In this document: positions 25,448 through 36,607 of the stretch, piece after piece | How positions within the stretch are numbered: the first letter of the stretch is position 1 | Layout: each line of letters opens with the position of its first letter | From: Porogramme epimiltina | Lineage: Eukaryota; Basidiomycota; Agaricomycetes; Polyporales; Polyporaceae | Length of the DNA: 64,000 nt | Assembly (NCBI GenBank): GCA_900155495.1 | Contig: FTLJ01000400.1 | Coordinates: 26,860-90,859 of the forward strand | Direction: 5' to 3' | Translations under genes and position numbers: made by a program | Notes under the pieces: model-generated | Database searches by the model: none | The model's input: the letters and a program-made list of their open reading frames with translations, nothing else | What the model was told of the DNA's origin: nothing

Positions 25448-26155
25448 ATGGCTCCGTCCTCATCCGCCGCAGAGACTCGAGGCGTTAAACGCAAACCGCC
25501 CACTTTCCAGCATCTTCCCATCCAACGAGGTGCATCTTATTCCGGATACAAGGACCATTGCAGCGCGCGTTTCTAACACCCCTGCCCACCATTCGTAGCA
25601 AAGAAGCTCAAACGCTCATGGGTAGAAGTGCAAAAGGTGAAGAGCAAATGGAAAGCCCAAAAACGTAAAGAGGGCCTCGCCGGGCCTCGGGCGCACTTGG
25701 AACAGTTAGTAGACGCGGAGCAAGAGCAGAGGCAGGCGGATGGAGAGGAAGAAGACCATGTGTCTGAATCCTCTCATAACGATGATCCTGAAGCAGACGA
25801 GCAAAGTGACGGTGAAAGCGGAGATGAGTCATCTGAAGATGAAGCGTCACCGCCTCGCAAGCCCCTTCCTATTTCCAAGCCGAAGTCAAAGAAAGACAAG
25901 CCGCCTACAAAAGAGGACGAACGTCCATCCCTTAGAGATCTCGAACGCCAGGCATATTCACGATCCTCACTTCATACCCACAAGGCGAATCCACTCGGGC
26001 GCCATAAGGGAGTGGAAAGCAACAATCGCGGACGCGGTGGACGTGGGGGGCGTGGAGGACAGACCGGCAGGGGGCGGGGGAGAGGGAGAGGACAGCCAGA
26101 CATGGGGTTGCGGATGAAAGCGATGCTGGAGAGAATCAAACAAGATTACGCATAA
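25448..26155 (+). CDS. Fyv7/CCDC59-like ribosome biogenesis protein
   Basis: Two exons encode about 215 residues joined at PIQRAKKLKRSW by a 69-base intron. The N-terminus is basic (RGVKRKPPTFQHLPIQ). The middle is an acidic Glu/Asp/Ser tract (about residues 75-120). Then come a Lys/Pro stretch, the segment YSRSSLHTHKANPLGRHKG, an RGG tract (RGRGGRGGRGGQTGRGRGRG) and the tail GLRMKAMLERIKQDYA. Basic, acidic and RGG blocks and the MxxMLxKI tail suggest an rRNA-processing protein of the Fyv7/TAP26 type. That assignment rests on general resemblance, not on a decisive motif. Confidence 0.6.
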
Positions 26156-26242
26156 CGTTACTCTTGCAACTGCGCGATGGCGGTCGTTGTGTCGGGATAA
26201 TTGAAGTCAGCGCAACGTCGGGTGTGTTAGTACATCGAAGAT

Positions 26243-27387
26243 TCAAACCGCCTTATTCTCCTTCCCCTCATCCTCCTCTACTGCCATTGCAACATCCTCT
26301 GATCCCTCTTCTTTTGTCGTGGCAGTCTCCGACGTTCCCTTCACAAATCTTTCCTCCAGAGTTCCGTGTAATGGTCGGGATGTCACCGTCGTTGTTGCGG
26401 AGATGGGCTCAATGTGGTCGCTCAGATGTCCCGGTTTAGGATCATCTAGTTCATCGACCAGCCCTAGTGCCTTGACGTCCGCGCTATCGTCTGCGGCAGA
26501 GATGCCTGCGGCGACGGAGGCTGGCAAAACCAGCGGGCTTGGAGGCGGGCTGCGTGATTTGGAGCGACGCGCGTCTTCGTGGAGGAACGGGATCGGGGAG
26601 AACATGGGAGTATTTGGGGCCGATACGGCGGAGGTGCTGATGGATGGGTGGCCGCTTGTGGAGTACGTCCTCTCCACCTCGGTCAAAGGTGGAAACACGT
26701 CCCATGTAGAGGTCACAAGGAGCGATTTTTCCATTGCCCTCAGATACTTCCCCACGTATTTGTAGTGTTGCCGAGGATTTACGCATAGTTCACATATCCG
26801 CTGTATTGTGAATGGGGTACTAGCAGACGAATTAATCCCATCTCCACAATACCCAAAGGCTACAAAACATACCCATCGAATTCATCCAATTGCGCATAGA
26901 TCGACTCCTTCATGTTGTCCGCCTCAGACTCGGTGAGATCAGTTTTGGGGGGCGCAGGGTTTGGGTTGACGAGAATAGGCTCGCGTGTTGGGAATGGAGG
27001 AAGTTTCAAACCACCATTAGGGAGTTGTTGAGGCGCCGCAATCATTAATGGGGGGCGGGGCTCCCATCGAGGGCCGTCCGCGAGGAATGAAGCGATGTTC
27101 TGAAGGGTCTTAGCCTAGGACCGAGAAGCGCGTGTCTCAAACGCACCTTCCCCAGCTTATGTTTGATTATGTTCCGTAATAGCGGCCATTCTGTCCTTCG
27201 AAGCGCATATCTGTATGGAGAACCGCAGCAAAAGGCGGGCTAGACGTACTCGACAATGTCCGTAGACGCGATCTTTTCGATGATATCAGCGTGCTCTACA
27301 CCCTCAATGGAACGTCAGCTCGACAAAACGAACACCACTGTACATCGTCCTACCTTCTTTCCACTCGAATGCGGTGCCGTCAGCCAT
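26243..27387 (-). CDS. PPP4R2: Protein phosphatase 4 regulatory subunit 2
   Basis: Regulatory subunit (yeast Psy4) of the PP4 phosphatase that acts in the DNA damage response. The diagnostic core GTPFTIQRICELCVNPRQHY then KYVGKYLRAMEKSLLV matches the family's [20 protein letters not shown] block. It forms by splicing GATGG at about 26875 to T-ACC-CCA after a 51-base intron. Upstream exons encode AFEWKEEHADIIEKIASTDI, then VEYALRRTEWPLLRNIIKHK and FLADGPRWEPRPPLMIAAPQ. The C-terminus is disordered, acidic, with phosphorylatable SP sites. I mark the ATG at 27387, but family members have about 25-40 more N-terminal residues. A further 5' exon may lie near 27480-27590. Confidence 0.85.
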
Positions 27388-28059
27388 ATGAGCGCGAAAG
27401 TGAATGAAGTGATCGTGGTCCGGACGTAAGGAGCGTGTTGAGAGCGCGTGTCGTGATCGCGCTGCGCACGCGTCCAGTGCTGAGTGCCGCGCTAACAAGG
27501 CTTAGCCGGCAGATCTCGATGTTCGGGGAAATGGGCTCGTCGATCCTCGCGACGTCATGGACACTTGGTTGATATAGCACGGCTGTGAAGAAGTCTGTAG
27601 CCTACGGCGACTGCGCTGCCTATGTTGAGGCTTGTGTCCTCACACGCCAAGCAGCTAAGTCTGTTCGCTCTCCACGCGTTGCGCATTCAATGGTGTCATG
27701 TAGCACTACGTAGTTCATCGGAGACACAGCGCTCCGGGCTGTGAGCCTTTGGCTGTCCTAGACAAGCCGCTTGAGCATTCGGACCGATGGGGGTCCCTGG
27801 GGATGGCCATGGCTCGGCGTACGCGGGTAGACGGGCGCAGTAAGCGATGCCTGCTCCGTGGTGATGACATATTGCTATTGCCGCGACCCAATCAGCTGGA
27901 CGTGCCCGGGCCTTCGCCAGATCTGCCGCCATAGCGTCCACACAAAACCGTGAAGACCGATGTGCTTGACGCCTCCCTCCCATCTCCGTCGCCCGGTCCC
28001 CTGGCGCTGATTCGTCTTTCTGCCTTCATGCACGCGTAGATAAATCTCTGAGTCCGTTG
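27388..28059. other. Divergent upstream region
   Basis: Promoter space between PPP4R2 and the PAP2 phosphatase. The part next to PPP4R2 may hold its first exon: an open minus-strand stretch around 27500-27590. The rest has only short frames with no family signal. Confidence 0.4.
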
Positions 28060-29705
28060 ATGTCATACACCCGCCTCACCGACGCTGAAGAGTACCCTCT
28101 CGCCCCTCTGCAACCCACTCGCACGCATCACGCCCGCTTCGATAGTTCCCAGGACTTTGCCACCAGCACCCCCGGAGGATCCCACTCGCAAAGTCGAACC
28201 CCCATGAAACGTTACTCCCCCGCCAGAGGTGGCCCCCGCATCAGGGCGGTACTGTCGTATGCTCCAGACTGGTGAGTGCTGTCGTCGTCCTGAACGGTGG
28301 CGGACGGTCGTGTGACGTCTCCGAAATCAGGATTCTGTGCATCGGATTATCGTACGTTCTTCACTCCTCTCATTGCGATTACTACTGAGTGCGGGATACC
28401 CCCAGAGTTGGGTTTTTCCTCTTGGACAAGGTGCCCGGGTTTAAACGCGAGTTTTCATTGACGGATACATCGTACGTCGTGGATCGAGACAATCTTTGAG
28501 CTATCGGCTAATGCCTCCCGTAAAGACTACGCCATACGTGAGCTTGTATCGGCATGATTGGACAGGTTGTTGTGACTGACGTATGTTCCAGGTTTGCCGT
28601 GCATGAACGCGTCCCGGTGCGTCTGTCATTCCCCGACAGTTTATCAAGACAACCAGTATTGACAACACCTTCCCTCCCCCCTGTGCTGTTTAGGACTGGG
28701 CGTTATACATAATTTTCGCCGCCGCTCCACTCACGTTGGAACCTATCATCAACCTCTTGACCGTTCGCTCTTGGTGGGACTTCCACTGTAGTTGGCTCGG
28801 ATGTATGACATCACTGCTTGCGCTCGTCGAACGTTAGGACTGACGTCGGGACAGGGCTTCTGTCGGCATCTATTGCTGGTGGTATCATCCAGATCACGAA
28901 GATTACTGTCGGCCGGCCCCGCCCAGGTAAGTTTGTACAGTTCGTCTTCTGTGAATGCGGACAAACTCAAACCACATTTGTCTCTCACAGACCTAATTGA
29001 CCGCTGTCAGCCCATGACCGGTGCCGCAGATCCTCCACTAGGCCTGTCAACGGTGGCTATATGTACCCAGACCGACGTAGCAATCTTGAGGGACGGATTT
29101 AGGAGTTTTCCGAGTGGGCACTCCGGCCGTAAGTGTTTTTAGTTGTTACACCGCCATCGTGCTTAGAATCTCCGTAGTATCCTTCGCGGGTCTGGGCTTC
29201 CTAGCCTTTTATTTAGCAGGAAAACTTCACCTCTTCGACCGGCGCGGTCACACTGTAAGTTTGTTCTTCTCGTGCGCCTCCGCAGCCTGACTTCAATCGA
29301 TGATAGTTTAAAGCATACTTGTCACTTGTCCCACTCGGGGGCGCTGCCCTTGTCGCCATCTCCCGTACGATGGATTATCGACACCACTGGCAAGATGTCC
29401 TGACGGGCTCTATCCTTGGCATTTCCGTGGCATACTTTGCCTACCGCCAGTACTACCCACCCTTGAACTCCGAGCATTCTCACATCCCGTATCCCCCTCG
29501 CCACGAGCGTGGCGGCAAAGAGATGCCAGAACATCATGGGGAGACCCCGGAGGGGCCTGTTCTGCCTTTACACAGTAGCGTTCGTGCAAGGCAGGTAGAG
29601 GCACGATATTCGGATCGTGTAAGTGAAGATGAACAGGCGGCGACCCTCCGGCCTCTGTCGCTGAACAGTAACAACGGGCCGAAGGCATCTTCACACCAGG
29701 GTTAA
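28060..29705 (+). CDS. PAP2-family lipid phosphate phosphatase (Dpp1/Lpp1 type)
   Basis: Integral membrane phosphatase acting on diacylglycerol pyrophosphate, phosphatidate or related lipids. About nine short exons. The N-terminal cytosolic region ([20 protein letters not shown]) precedes helices ILCIGLS-VGFFLL and [19 protein letters not shown]. All three catalytic motifs are present: C1 [11 protein letters not shown]2 SFPSGHSG and C3 [16 protein letters not shown] (SRx5HxxxD). The last helix is [20 protein letters not shown] hydrophilic tail of about 85 residues ends it. The preceding codon in the open frame is TTG, so the ATG at 28060 is the start. Substrate choice cannot be read from the sequence. 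Confidence 0.88.
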
Positions 29706-30083
29706 AGACTATTGTGCCTAGTAGTACATAGGATGACATACTAGTCGTCTAGTCATGACCTTCGCACGATGTGCGACTATGTACTCAAATTGGGACTTTC
29801 TACGATGATTTCATGGAGCTCTACGAATCTTTATATTCGCTCCAGACGGTGGGAGAAACCAGGAACTCACACTGCACAAACGAAAGGTGCGTCAAGAGGG
29901 TTCATAGGCACGCGATTGTTGTTACAAGGCAGCCGCGTGGCTCATGGATATGATGGTGGAGCAAGAGATACAAATGACATGCGACTCATGGTAAGACGTG
30001 AATTACTTTTGGTACGACCAGACATTGCGGAGGACTGCAAAGGTTGAAGGTTAATGTTAAATGGTATGGGAAGGAAGGGCGTA
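29706..30083. other. Convergent intergenic region, no gene seen
   Basis: 3' flanks of the PAP2 phosphatase and the eS21 gene. Only short frames without splice or family support. Confidence 0.5.
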
Positions 30084-30448
30084 TCACGCACGGCCAGCCT
30101 TGGTCGCCAAGCGGTTCAGGGAGTCGTCGCTCTCGCCCATGGCACGGACCTGGCCGCAGAGCGCAAAGGTGGTAGAGGTGGAGAGTGCGCGACCCTCGGC
30201 GTCGACGTCGCAAACGCTGATCTGGACCGAAGCGTGATCCTTCGAGGTGATGAGGCGGTCTGGAGTAGCGCAAGAGCGTTAGGAAGGGAGGGGGGGGTCT
30301 AGTTGAAGGGGACGAGTGCTCACTGGTCGCCGCGCACTTGCGGGGGACGTAGAGGTCAACGAGGATACCCTGAAATAGGTCAAAATTGATCAGACTTTCT
30401 AGGTCAACATTGCCCAGCAGCGTGCACACGTACCTGATCGTTCTCCAT
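30084..30448 (-). CDS. RPS21: 40S ribosomal protein S21 (eS21)
   Basis: Small-subunit ribosomal protein. Exon 1 is only MENDQ. Exon 2 gives GILVDLYVPRKCAAT, the family signature. Exon 3 gives NRLITSKDHASVQISVCDVD, then FALCGQVRAMGESDDSLNRL and the end ATKAGRA with TGA at 30084. Two introns, the first directly after the fifth codon, as is common in basidiomycete ribosomal protein genes. About 87 residues, normal for the family. Confidence 0.95.
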
Positions 30449-30835
30449 GGCTAGAAAGTGGACTTTTGGGTGCGCGGGGCGTCGTCGGCGTCGTTGGCAA
30501 TGGGCGGGAAAAGTAAGGTTAGAAACTGTACAGTTGCAGATCTCTGCTTGTGAGTGTTTGGCATCTTTCCTATCACGGATGCTCCGGAGTTGGCCGCAGC
30601 ACGTGATATGCCAGGGTATGACGCGCCGCTTATGGCGCGTCCGAAGCGCCCGCGGCGCAGCGGGCCCAACCCCGGACGCAGCACCTGGCCCAGGCACTTT
30701 ATATGCACCCATGCTGCTCTGATGAGCGGATCTCCACAACCCCCAGCTTTCGACGGTACTCTCTCTACAGTTTCAGTATGCAGCTCGCTTATTTCCTAAG
30801 GTGGAAGCTAACCAGAACCACGGCAGGTGGAGTCG
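30449..30835. promoter_or_regulatory. Divergent promoter of RPS21 and the TBC gene
   Basis: About 390 bases between the two start codons with no gene in it. No telo-box like that of EGD2 is seen here. A CT-rich leader with a cttatttcctaag motif precedes the TBC gene and may contain a 5'-UTR intron. Confidence 0.4.
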
Positions 30836-33800
30836 ATGGTTGAGATCAAACACACACCCTCTCCGTCTATGGACGCCCTCGTAGCTTCCGGCTCTTCGGA
30901 AGAAAGTTCCGACGACAGCAAGTACAGGCTCGTCTACAGCAAGTCTAAGGTCTATGTCAACCCAACCGCATATGCTCGAGACAACATACCTGGCTTCGTC
31001 GCTCTCGTCAAGAAGGTACGTACGTGTTCCTTGAACGCCACCGCAAGACTCCCAATGACTCTGGATAGGAAGCGGCGCAGCCCGTGTACCTGCTTGCGTG
31101 GATCCCGGAGACGCTGCTAAATGAGAAGGGGCAGAGTGAGTGGGACAAGTTCGTCAGGATAGAGGAACATGCTGTTATAAACGACGAAGACGAAGGTGCG
31201 TGCTGCGACCAAACCCCTCGCTATGTGTGGTCCAACCTCCCTCTAGACGCGGTACTCATCGACCTGCCTGTACAACGACCTGAGTCGTACGCCTTCTCGG
31301 TCCCCGTCACGTCGATATACTCCCTTATTGTCAGCCCTCCGTCGTTGTCTTCATGGTGTGAGTAACATTCGTTGCGGCTTCGGATACGCACTGACCAACC
31401 GTCCCTGTAGATGGATCTATTGCCATTAACCTCATCAGCGGGTCCACCCTTCCGACCCTCCATTTTCATGACGACGAGTCGAAGTCATTCACAGTGCCTA
31501 CGAAATCTCCTATCGAACCTCGGACAATGACTTATCCACCTCCCCCATCTGAGAATGCCCCAAAGAGCAGCACCTGGGGTGGTGAGGATCTACTTGCCAA
31601 GCTCCGCTCATATTGTCACCTCCTGAGATCCTCTCTGCAATCTAACTTATACCTTGTTGACCCTTCCCGCGAGGACATCGATACGCACTCGACAGTTCTC
31701 TTCTCAGACGACGCTGTGGACGACATACTCGCTCAGTCGTCTTACGCCAACTCACACTCTCCGATCCCTGCCCACCGCCGGCCACGACCGTTGTCCACTC
31801 CCCAGAGCTCTTACTCGGAACGCTCTTCCATTCTTCATCGCTCACTCTCCCCTACGTCTTCTCCCGGCGCGTCGTCATCTCAGGCGCGTATGGCACTGCT
31901 ACAGTCATTCTCTCACATCACTAGACACGCTGCTCATGCGGCGCAGCACATCCTGTCTCATCCATTGGCCAAACCCATTGTCCCCCACCTGCCGGAACCT
32001 GTGAAGAGCCTCGTCAATGCTAATGGTGACTTAGAATGGGGAAGCTGGGTGGAGAAAGGGGGTGTCGGCGAGTTTGAGAGCGCACGTGTCTACCTAGCTC
32101 GCTGGGCGCGCATCGTCGCGGAGGAGGGTGAGCGAGCACGCGTAAGGGAGGCCCAAGCGCTCCCCGCGTCGTCCTCGGATCTGGCGGAGGAGGACTCTTC
32201 ACTCGGGATCTTCGAGTTACTACAATCCACTGCCAACCTCCCAAGGCCGAAATCATCCAGAGTTCCTAAGCAGCCATTGTCGCGGAAGATGTGGCGAACC
32301 TGGTTCAACGCGGATGGAAGCACCAAAATCCGGCGGGAGGAGATGAAGAGGGAGATATTCCGGCGAGGTATCGAACCAGGGTTAAGGAGGGAAGTGTGGC
32401 CTTACTTGCTTGGTGTCCATGACTGGGAGAAGAACGTGGCCGATCGCGAGCTCGCTTGGAAAGCAAAGAGGTGGGTAGCGTAGCGCATGCTCCCATCTCC
32501 TAGGGCTCAAGGATATAATCACACAGGGAACGGTATCGAGAAATAAAGGACGAGTGGTGGGGCGTCCCAGAGGTGTTCGAACGTCAAGATGTCATAGAGG
32601 TGCGTCCTGGTCTTGGGTTTCACTTTCATCAACTTAGCTACGAAATTAGGAACGACATCGCATCGATGTCGATTGTCGAAGAACAGACCGCTCTCAGCCA
32701 TTGTTCGCTCAAGCAACCCAAAGTAGTGAAGATTCCGACAACGAGAAGGGGATGCACATGCGGTACTCTACCATCTCGCCACAGCTTGGGGATATCGGTG
32801 CGCAAGCGCCAACAAATGAACATATTGAACGGCTGGCGACTGTCCTTTTAACATATAACTTCTACGAGAAAGAACTTGGTATGCTCAACCTTTTGCTCTC
32901 ACGAGGCATGTGTACTGAAGTAGGATAAAAGGCTATGTTCAGGGAATGTCTGACCTATGCGCGCCGGTCTACGTCGTGATGGGCGGTGACGAAGAGATGA
33001 CCTTTTGGTGTTTCGTAGAGATCATGGACCGTATGGTTAGTGGGGTCACGACTATCCCATCAAGTTTGACTTCGTCTGATGCAAGGTTGTGGCATGTCAG
33101 AAACAGAACTTCCTTCGTGATCAGAGCGGAATGAAGAAGCAGCTGTCGACACTTCAACAACTCATTTCTGTCATGGACCCCGAGCTGTACCGACACCTTG
33201 GTGAGTCTCACCTGACTCTCCTTTGTTTTGCCGCTCATTCCCCGCAACAGAGAAAACGGATGGCCTCAACCTCTTCTTTTGCTTCCGGTAGGTTCTGATA
33301 CTACCTGATGGCACACACCTCCTGAAACCAAACCCCCTTTCAGATGGATCCTCATTGCGTTCAAGCGTGAATTTCCATTCGAAGACGTGCTACGGCTTTG
33401 GGAAGTACTTTGGACGGATTATTATAGCACCCAGTTCGTTCTTTTCGTGGCGCTTGCGGTCCTAGAATCACATCGAGATGTGATCCTAAGGTATCTTGTG
33501 GAGGTGCGCTATGCCTTTTTTCGTTGTGAGCATCTATCTCAAATCTGGGTTCCTCGGTCACCACGCCGTGCTCGCAGTTTGATGAGATCTTGAAGGTACG
33601 TGCGCGCCCTGATTCTTGAATGATGCCCCCTCTCAATATTGAATCCACTTCTCTCCAGTACTGCAACGAGCTTAGCATGACAATCGAGCTTGACAGCACG
33701 CTCGCACAAGCCGAGGTTCTGTTCCTGTCATTCTCACAGCTTGTCGCGGACATCGACCGGCGAGAGGCTGAGGAGAAGTCTTCTCGCTCAGCCAATCTTA

Positions 33801-33910
33801 GAAATAGGCGACCGGGCGGCGCTGCCTCCACACCCGCCGACGGGAAGGCACGGACCAAGCAAGCGATTGTTAGCGAAGAGCTCCGGGAGCTGTTGAAGGC
33901 AGGAGAATGA
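30836..33910 (+). CDS. GYP7: TBC-domain Rab GTPase-activating protein, Gyp7 / TBC1D15 type
   Basis: GAP for endosomal or vacuolar Rab proteins (Ypt7/Rab7 class by family). The N-terminal half is the DUF3548-type domain: SKVYVNPTAYARDNIPGFVA, then QPVYLLAWIPETLLNEKG and FSVPVTSIYSLIVSPPSLS. A Ser/Pro-rich loop (about residues 200-290) follows. The TBC domain starts PLSRKMWRTWFNADGSTKIR, EEMKREIFRRGIEPGLRREV and WPYLLGVHDWEK. The catalytic IxxDxxR finger is RIDVDCRRTDR, and the glutamine finger is ELGYVQGMSDL, so both arms are intact. LNLFFCFRWILIAFKREFPF is also family-typical. The C-terminus is a charged tail ending ELLKAGE. About eight introns; exon edges near 32.6 and 33.2 kb are approximate. 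Confidence 0.9.
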
Positions 33911-34096
33911 CCGGCGTGTTTGTAACGCCTTGCTCCGCATATCTCGAGTTGTAACATTACATGTATACTCTACGCGTATCATCCTACGTGAACCAAGCAG
34001 ACCGAAATCCTTCTCTTGTAATCGTTGGGTGCATGTTATGCATAATTGCTTTGACGGAAGGATAAACAACAGTTCTGCATATAAATCATCAAAAAG

Positions 34097-34190
34097 CGTC
34101 ACCTGAGCGATTCGAACACTCGCGGGCAAAGCCCAACCGCTGGCAGCTATATATAGCAGGCGATCCCGTTAACCACTCCGGCAAAGTGAC
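34097..34190 (-). tRNA. tRNA-Ser(GCU) with a 12-base intron
   Basis: Read on the minus strand the gene folds completely. Acceptor stem GTCACTT pairs with AGGTGAC (one G-U), with discriminator G. The D stem CCG/CGG surrounds GAGTGGTTAA. The anticodon stem ATCGC pairs with GCGGT, and the anticodon is GCT. The long variable arm is GGGC-TTT-GCCC, as in class II serine tRNAs. The T arm is GAGTG-TTCGAAT-CGCTC. A 12-base intron (34142-34153) lies one base 3' of the anticodon, the canonical position. Confidence 0.93.
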
Positions 34191-34307
34191 TTACAAGCCC
34201 TTAGCATCGGGGCTTATGTGTCAGGAATATTGTATTACCTAGAAAGGTTCCTACTGTACACCTCGTAAATACATGTCTATTAAACTTCCGCAGCCCTGCG
34301 AAAGCTC

Positions 34308-35660
34308 TTATGCCTGCGAGCCCTCCATGAAGGCAGTCATGTACGCAATAAGCTTGTCGACTTCCTGTTCGGTGACTGCGTTGTACAGCGAGACCCGAAT
34401 ACCTACACGAAATGTCAGTTTGAGAGATAATGCCCGTTGACGGAAAATACTGACCTCCGACAGATCTGGGGTTCGACATTGGCGTGAGCGACGATTTCAA
34501 CAACAGGCGATAGGTCCCACTAACCTGTGACCCTTGAGACCCTTCATACCCTGGCTCTCCGCACCCTCCAGGAACCGCTTCTCCGCACCCTCTCCGAGGA
34601 CTTCGAACACGGCGTTCATCCAGCTCTCTGAGCCCTGCTGCACCTTCCGCCGGAAGACCCCCTTCTGCTCTCCCTCGTGGACGGCGGCGTAGAGCTTCTG
34701 CGCCTTGCGCCGGTTGACCTCCTCGTAGTACGGCAGGCCGCCGTTCTCCTTCATGCGGCGGAGCACGAGGCCGGCCATGTAGATCGGGAGGACGGACGGC
34801 GTGTTGTAGAGGCTGCCCGAGTCCGCGAGCGTCTTGTACGAGAGCGCGAGCGGGACGGCGGGCGCGCCGAGGCGCGCGGCGGCGTCGACGTCGACGACGC
34901 AGTCCTGCCGGACGATGAGGATCGTGAGGCCCGCGGGGCCGATGTTCTTCTGCGCGCCGGCGTAGATGATCGCGTGGTCGGCGAGGCGCGGGATCGGGCG
35001 GCACATGAACGAGGACGAGTAGTCGGCGACGAGCGGGAGCAGCGGCGGGCGGCCGTCGAGCAGCGCGAACGGGAACGCGGTGGGCGCGCCCGCCTCGTGC
35101 GCGAACTCGACGCCGTCGACGGTCTCGTTCTCGCAGTAGTAGATGAGCGCGGGGTCGGGCGAGAACGCGAACTCGGCGTGCGGGGGCACGTTGTCGAACG
35201 ACTTGCCGTCCTTGGAGTACACGCGCGCGTCGACCGCCGTGCGCACCGTCGCCGCCCCGCCCGCGCCCGCGCCCACGAGCCGCCGCGCCTCCTCGGCCGC
35301 CTTTTTGCTCCACGAGCCGGTGACGACGTAGTCGAGCACGATCTCCTCGGGCGTCGCGTTCGGGTGCAGCAGGCGGTAGCGCGCGACCATGTTGAGGACC
35401 ACGGCCGAGAACTGGGCGGTCCCGCCGCCCTGCGTGAAGAGGATGCGGTGGGTCGGGGGCACGTCGAGCTGCGTGCGGATGTTCTGCTCGAACTCGTCGA
35501 GGAACGCTTGGAACTCCTTCGAGCGGTGGGAGATCTCGGCGATGCCGATGCCCGTGCCGTTGAAGTTGACGAGCCCTTTTTGTGCCTCCTCTAGTACGGA
35601 AAGCGGGAGCGCAGAAGGTCCCGCGCCGAAGTTGATGACTCTAGCATGGTCGGTGGACAT
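34308..35660 (-). CDS. SER1: Phosphoserine aminotransferase
   Basis: PLP enzyme converting 3-phosphohydroxypyruvate to phosphoserine in serine synthesis. One long exon starts MSTDHARVINFGAGPSALPL, with the family's EISHRSKEFQAFLDE and ILFTQGGGTAQFSAV. The PLP lysine is in YAGAQKNIGPAGLTILIVR. After RHR-type end LKGLKGHR, a short exon SVGG and a last exon IRVSLYNAVTEQEVDKLIAY finish at EGSQA with TAA at 34308. The open frame continues upstream of 35660, but the ATG there fits the family N-terminus. The stretch 34.7-35.5 kb is extremely GC-rich at third positions, which produces a 305-codon antisense frame. It lies 118 bases from the tRNA-Ser gene. Confidence 0.95.
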
Positions 35661-36607
35661 TGTCGGGATGGATGTGGGGAGGAGATCGTCGTGGAGAGGT
35701 TGGAGGATCGATGCAGACCGTCTAGGGCGAGATATAGAAAACAAGTGAGTCAGAGGCCGCCAGAGACCATGGTACGAGGCTCGCACCAAGATGGCGCGAA
35801 CCGAACGCGACTGGCAGGCCGTAGCCGCCAGCAGGTGGATCCGCGTCTTCTGCCGTATTGCATGCAGAAAATGTGCGGGCAACGCTGGCATTCGGAGGAA
35901 CCTCGCTCAGATTTTTGCACTTTTACTTTTCAAGGCACACGGAGGCCGCAGCAGATCACACAGAACAGGTCAACCGTCGACGTTAATATCGTGTCATAAT
36001 GGTAACACACATCAGGGATACAAGGCGAACACACATTAACACGTAAGACGTAAGACTCGTAAGCAGGAGGAGCAAGGAGTAACGACACTAACACTAGCAA
36101 CGACAACGGGGTGTGATATTACGAAAGCTCGACGTGAGAGGGGGTGGGGGAAAGTCGTACAGAGTTGGGAAAGGATGAAACTGGGGTGCAAATGTGTGAG
36201 AAAAGCAGGAAGAAAGCAAAAGTAGATACAACGCCGCCCAAACCACGGATCAGGACGTCGATAGATATACGCCACAACGGAGGCAGCTGAAGACATTAAA
36301 GAAGAAAGTTCGAGTCCATCGGTATAATAGCAGCAGACATCAGGGCGAGATCGTGCGAATGAGAGATGGATGCAGGAATGGAAGGAGACGATGCGAGATT
36401 GCAGGAGGAGATCGTGTGGCGGTGAGGCCGGACTCGTATATGCGGGTTTGATCGAGGCTCTTGGGGCCAATAAACAGATGTGGCAAAGATGTCGGAGGTG
36501 CGAGAGGAATGCAGCGATGTGATGGGAGATGGGATGCGAAGGACGATGCAGACGAATGGTAGGCGATGATGGCACGAAGGTTAAGGTCCGAAAGGCGGCA
36601 AGCGACA
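35661..36607. other. SER1 upstream region and 3' UTR of the next gene
   Basis: Both flanking genes are on the minus strand. The distal half (36036-36607) is open on the minus strand in frames of up to 190 codons, rich in Ser, His and Pro. It lacks any family signal and reads like 3' UTR. The proximal 300 bases are the SER1 promoter and leader. Confidence 0.4.

Noticed and set aside
34677..35594. 305-codon plus-strand open frame antisense to SER1
   Set aside because: Caused by near-total GC at third positions of SER1. The product is a low-complexity Arg/Val/Glu sequence.
35660..35891. N-terminal extension of SER1 to an upstream in-frame Met
   Set aside because: The family N-terminus begins a few residues before INFGAGPS, so the extension is most likely 5' leader.
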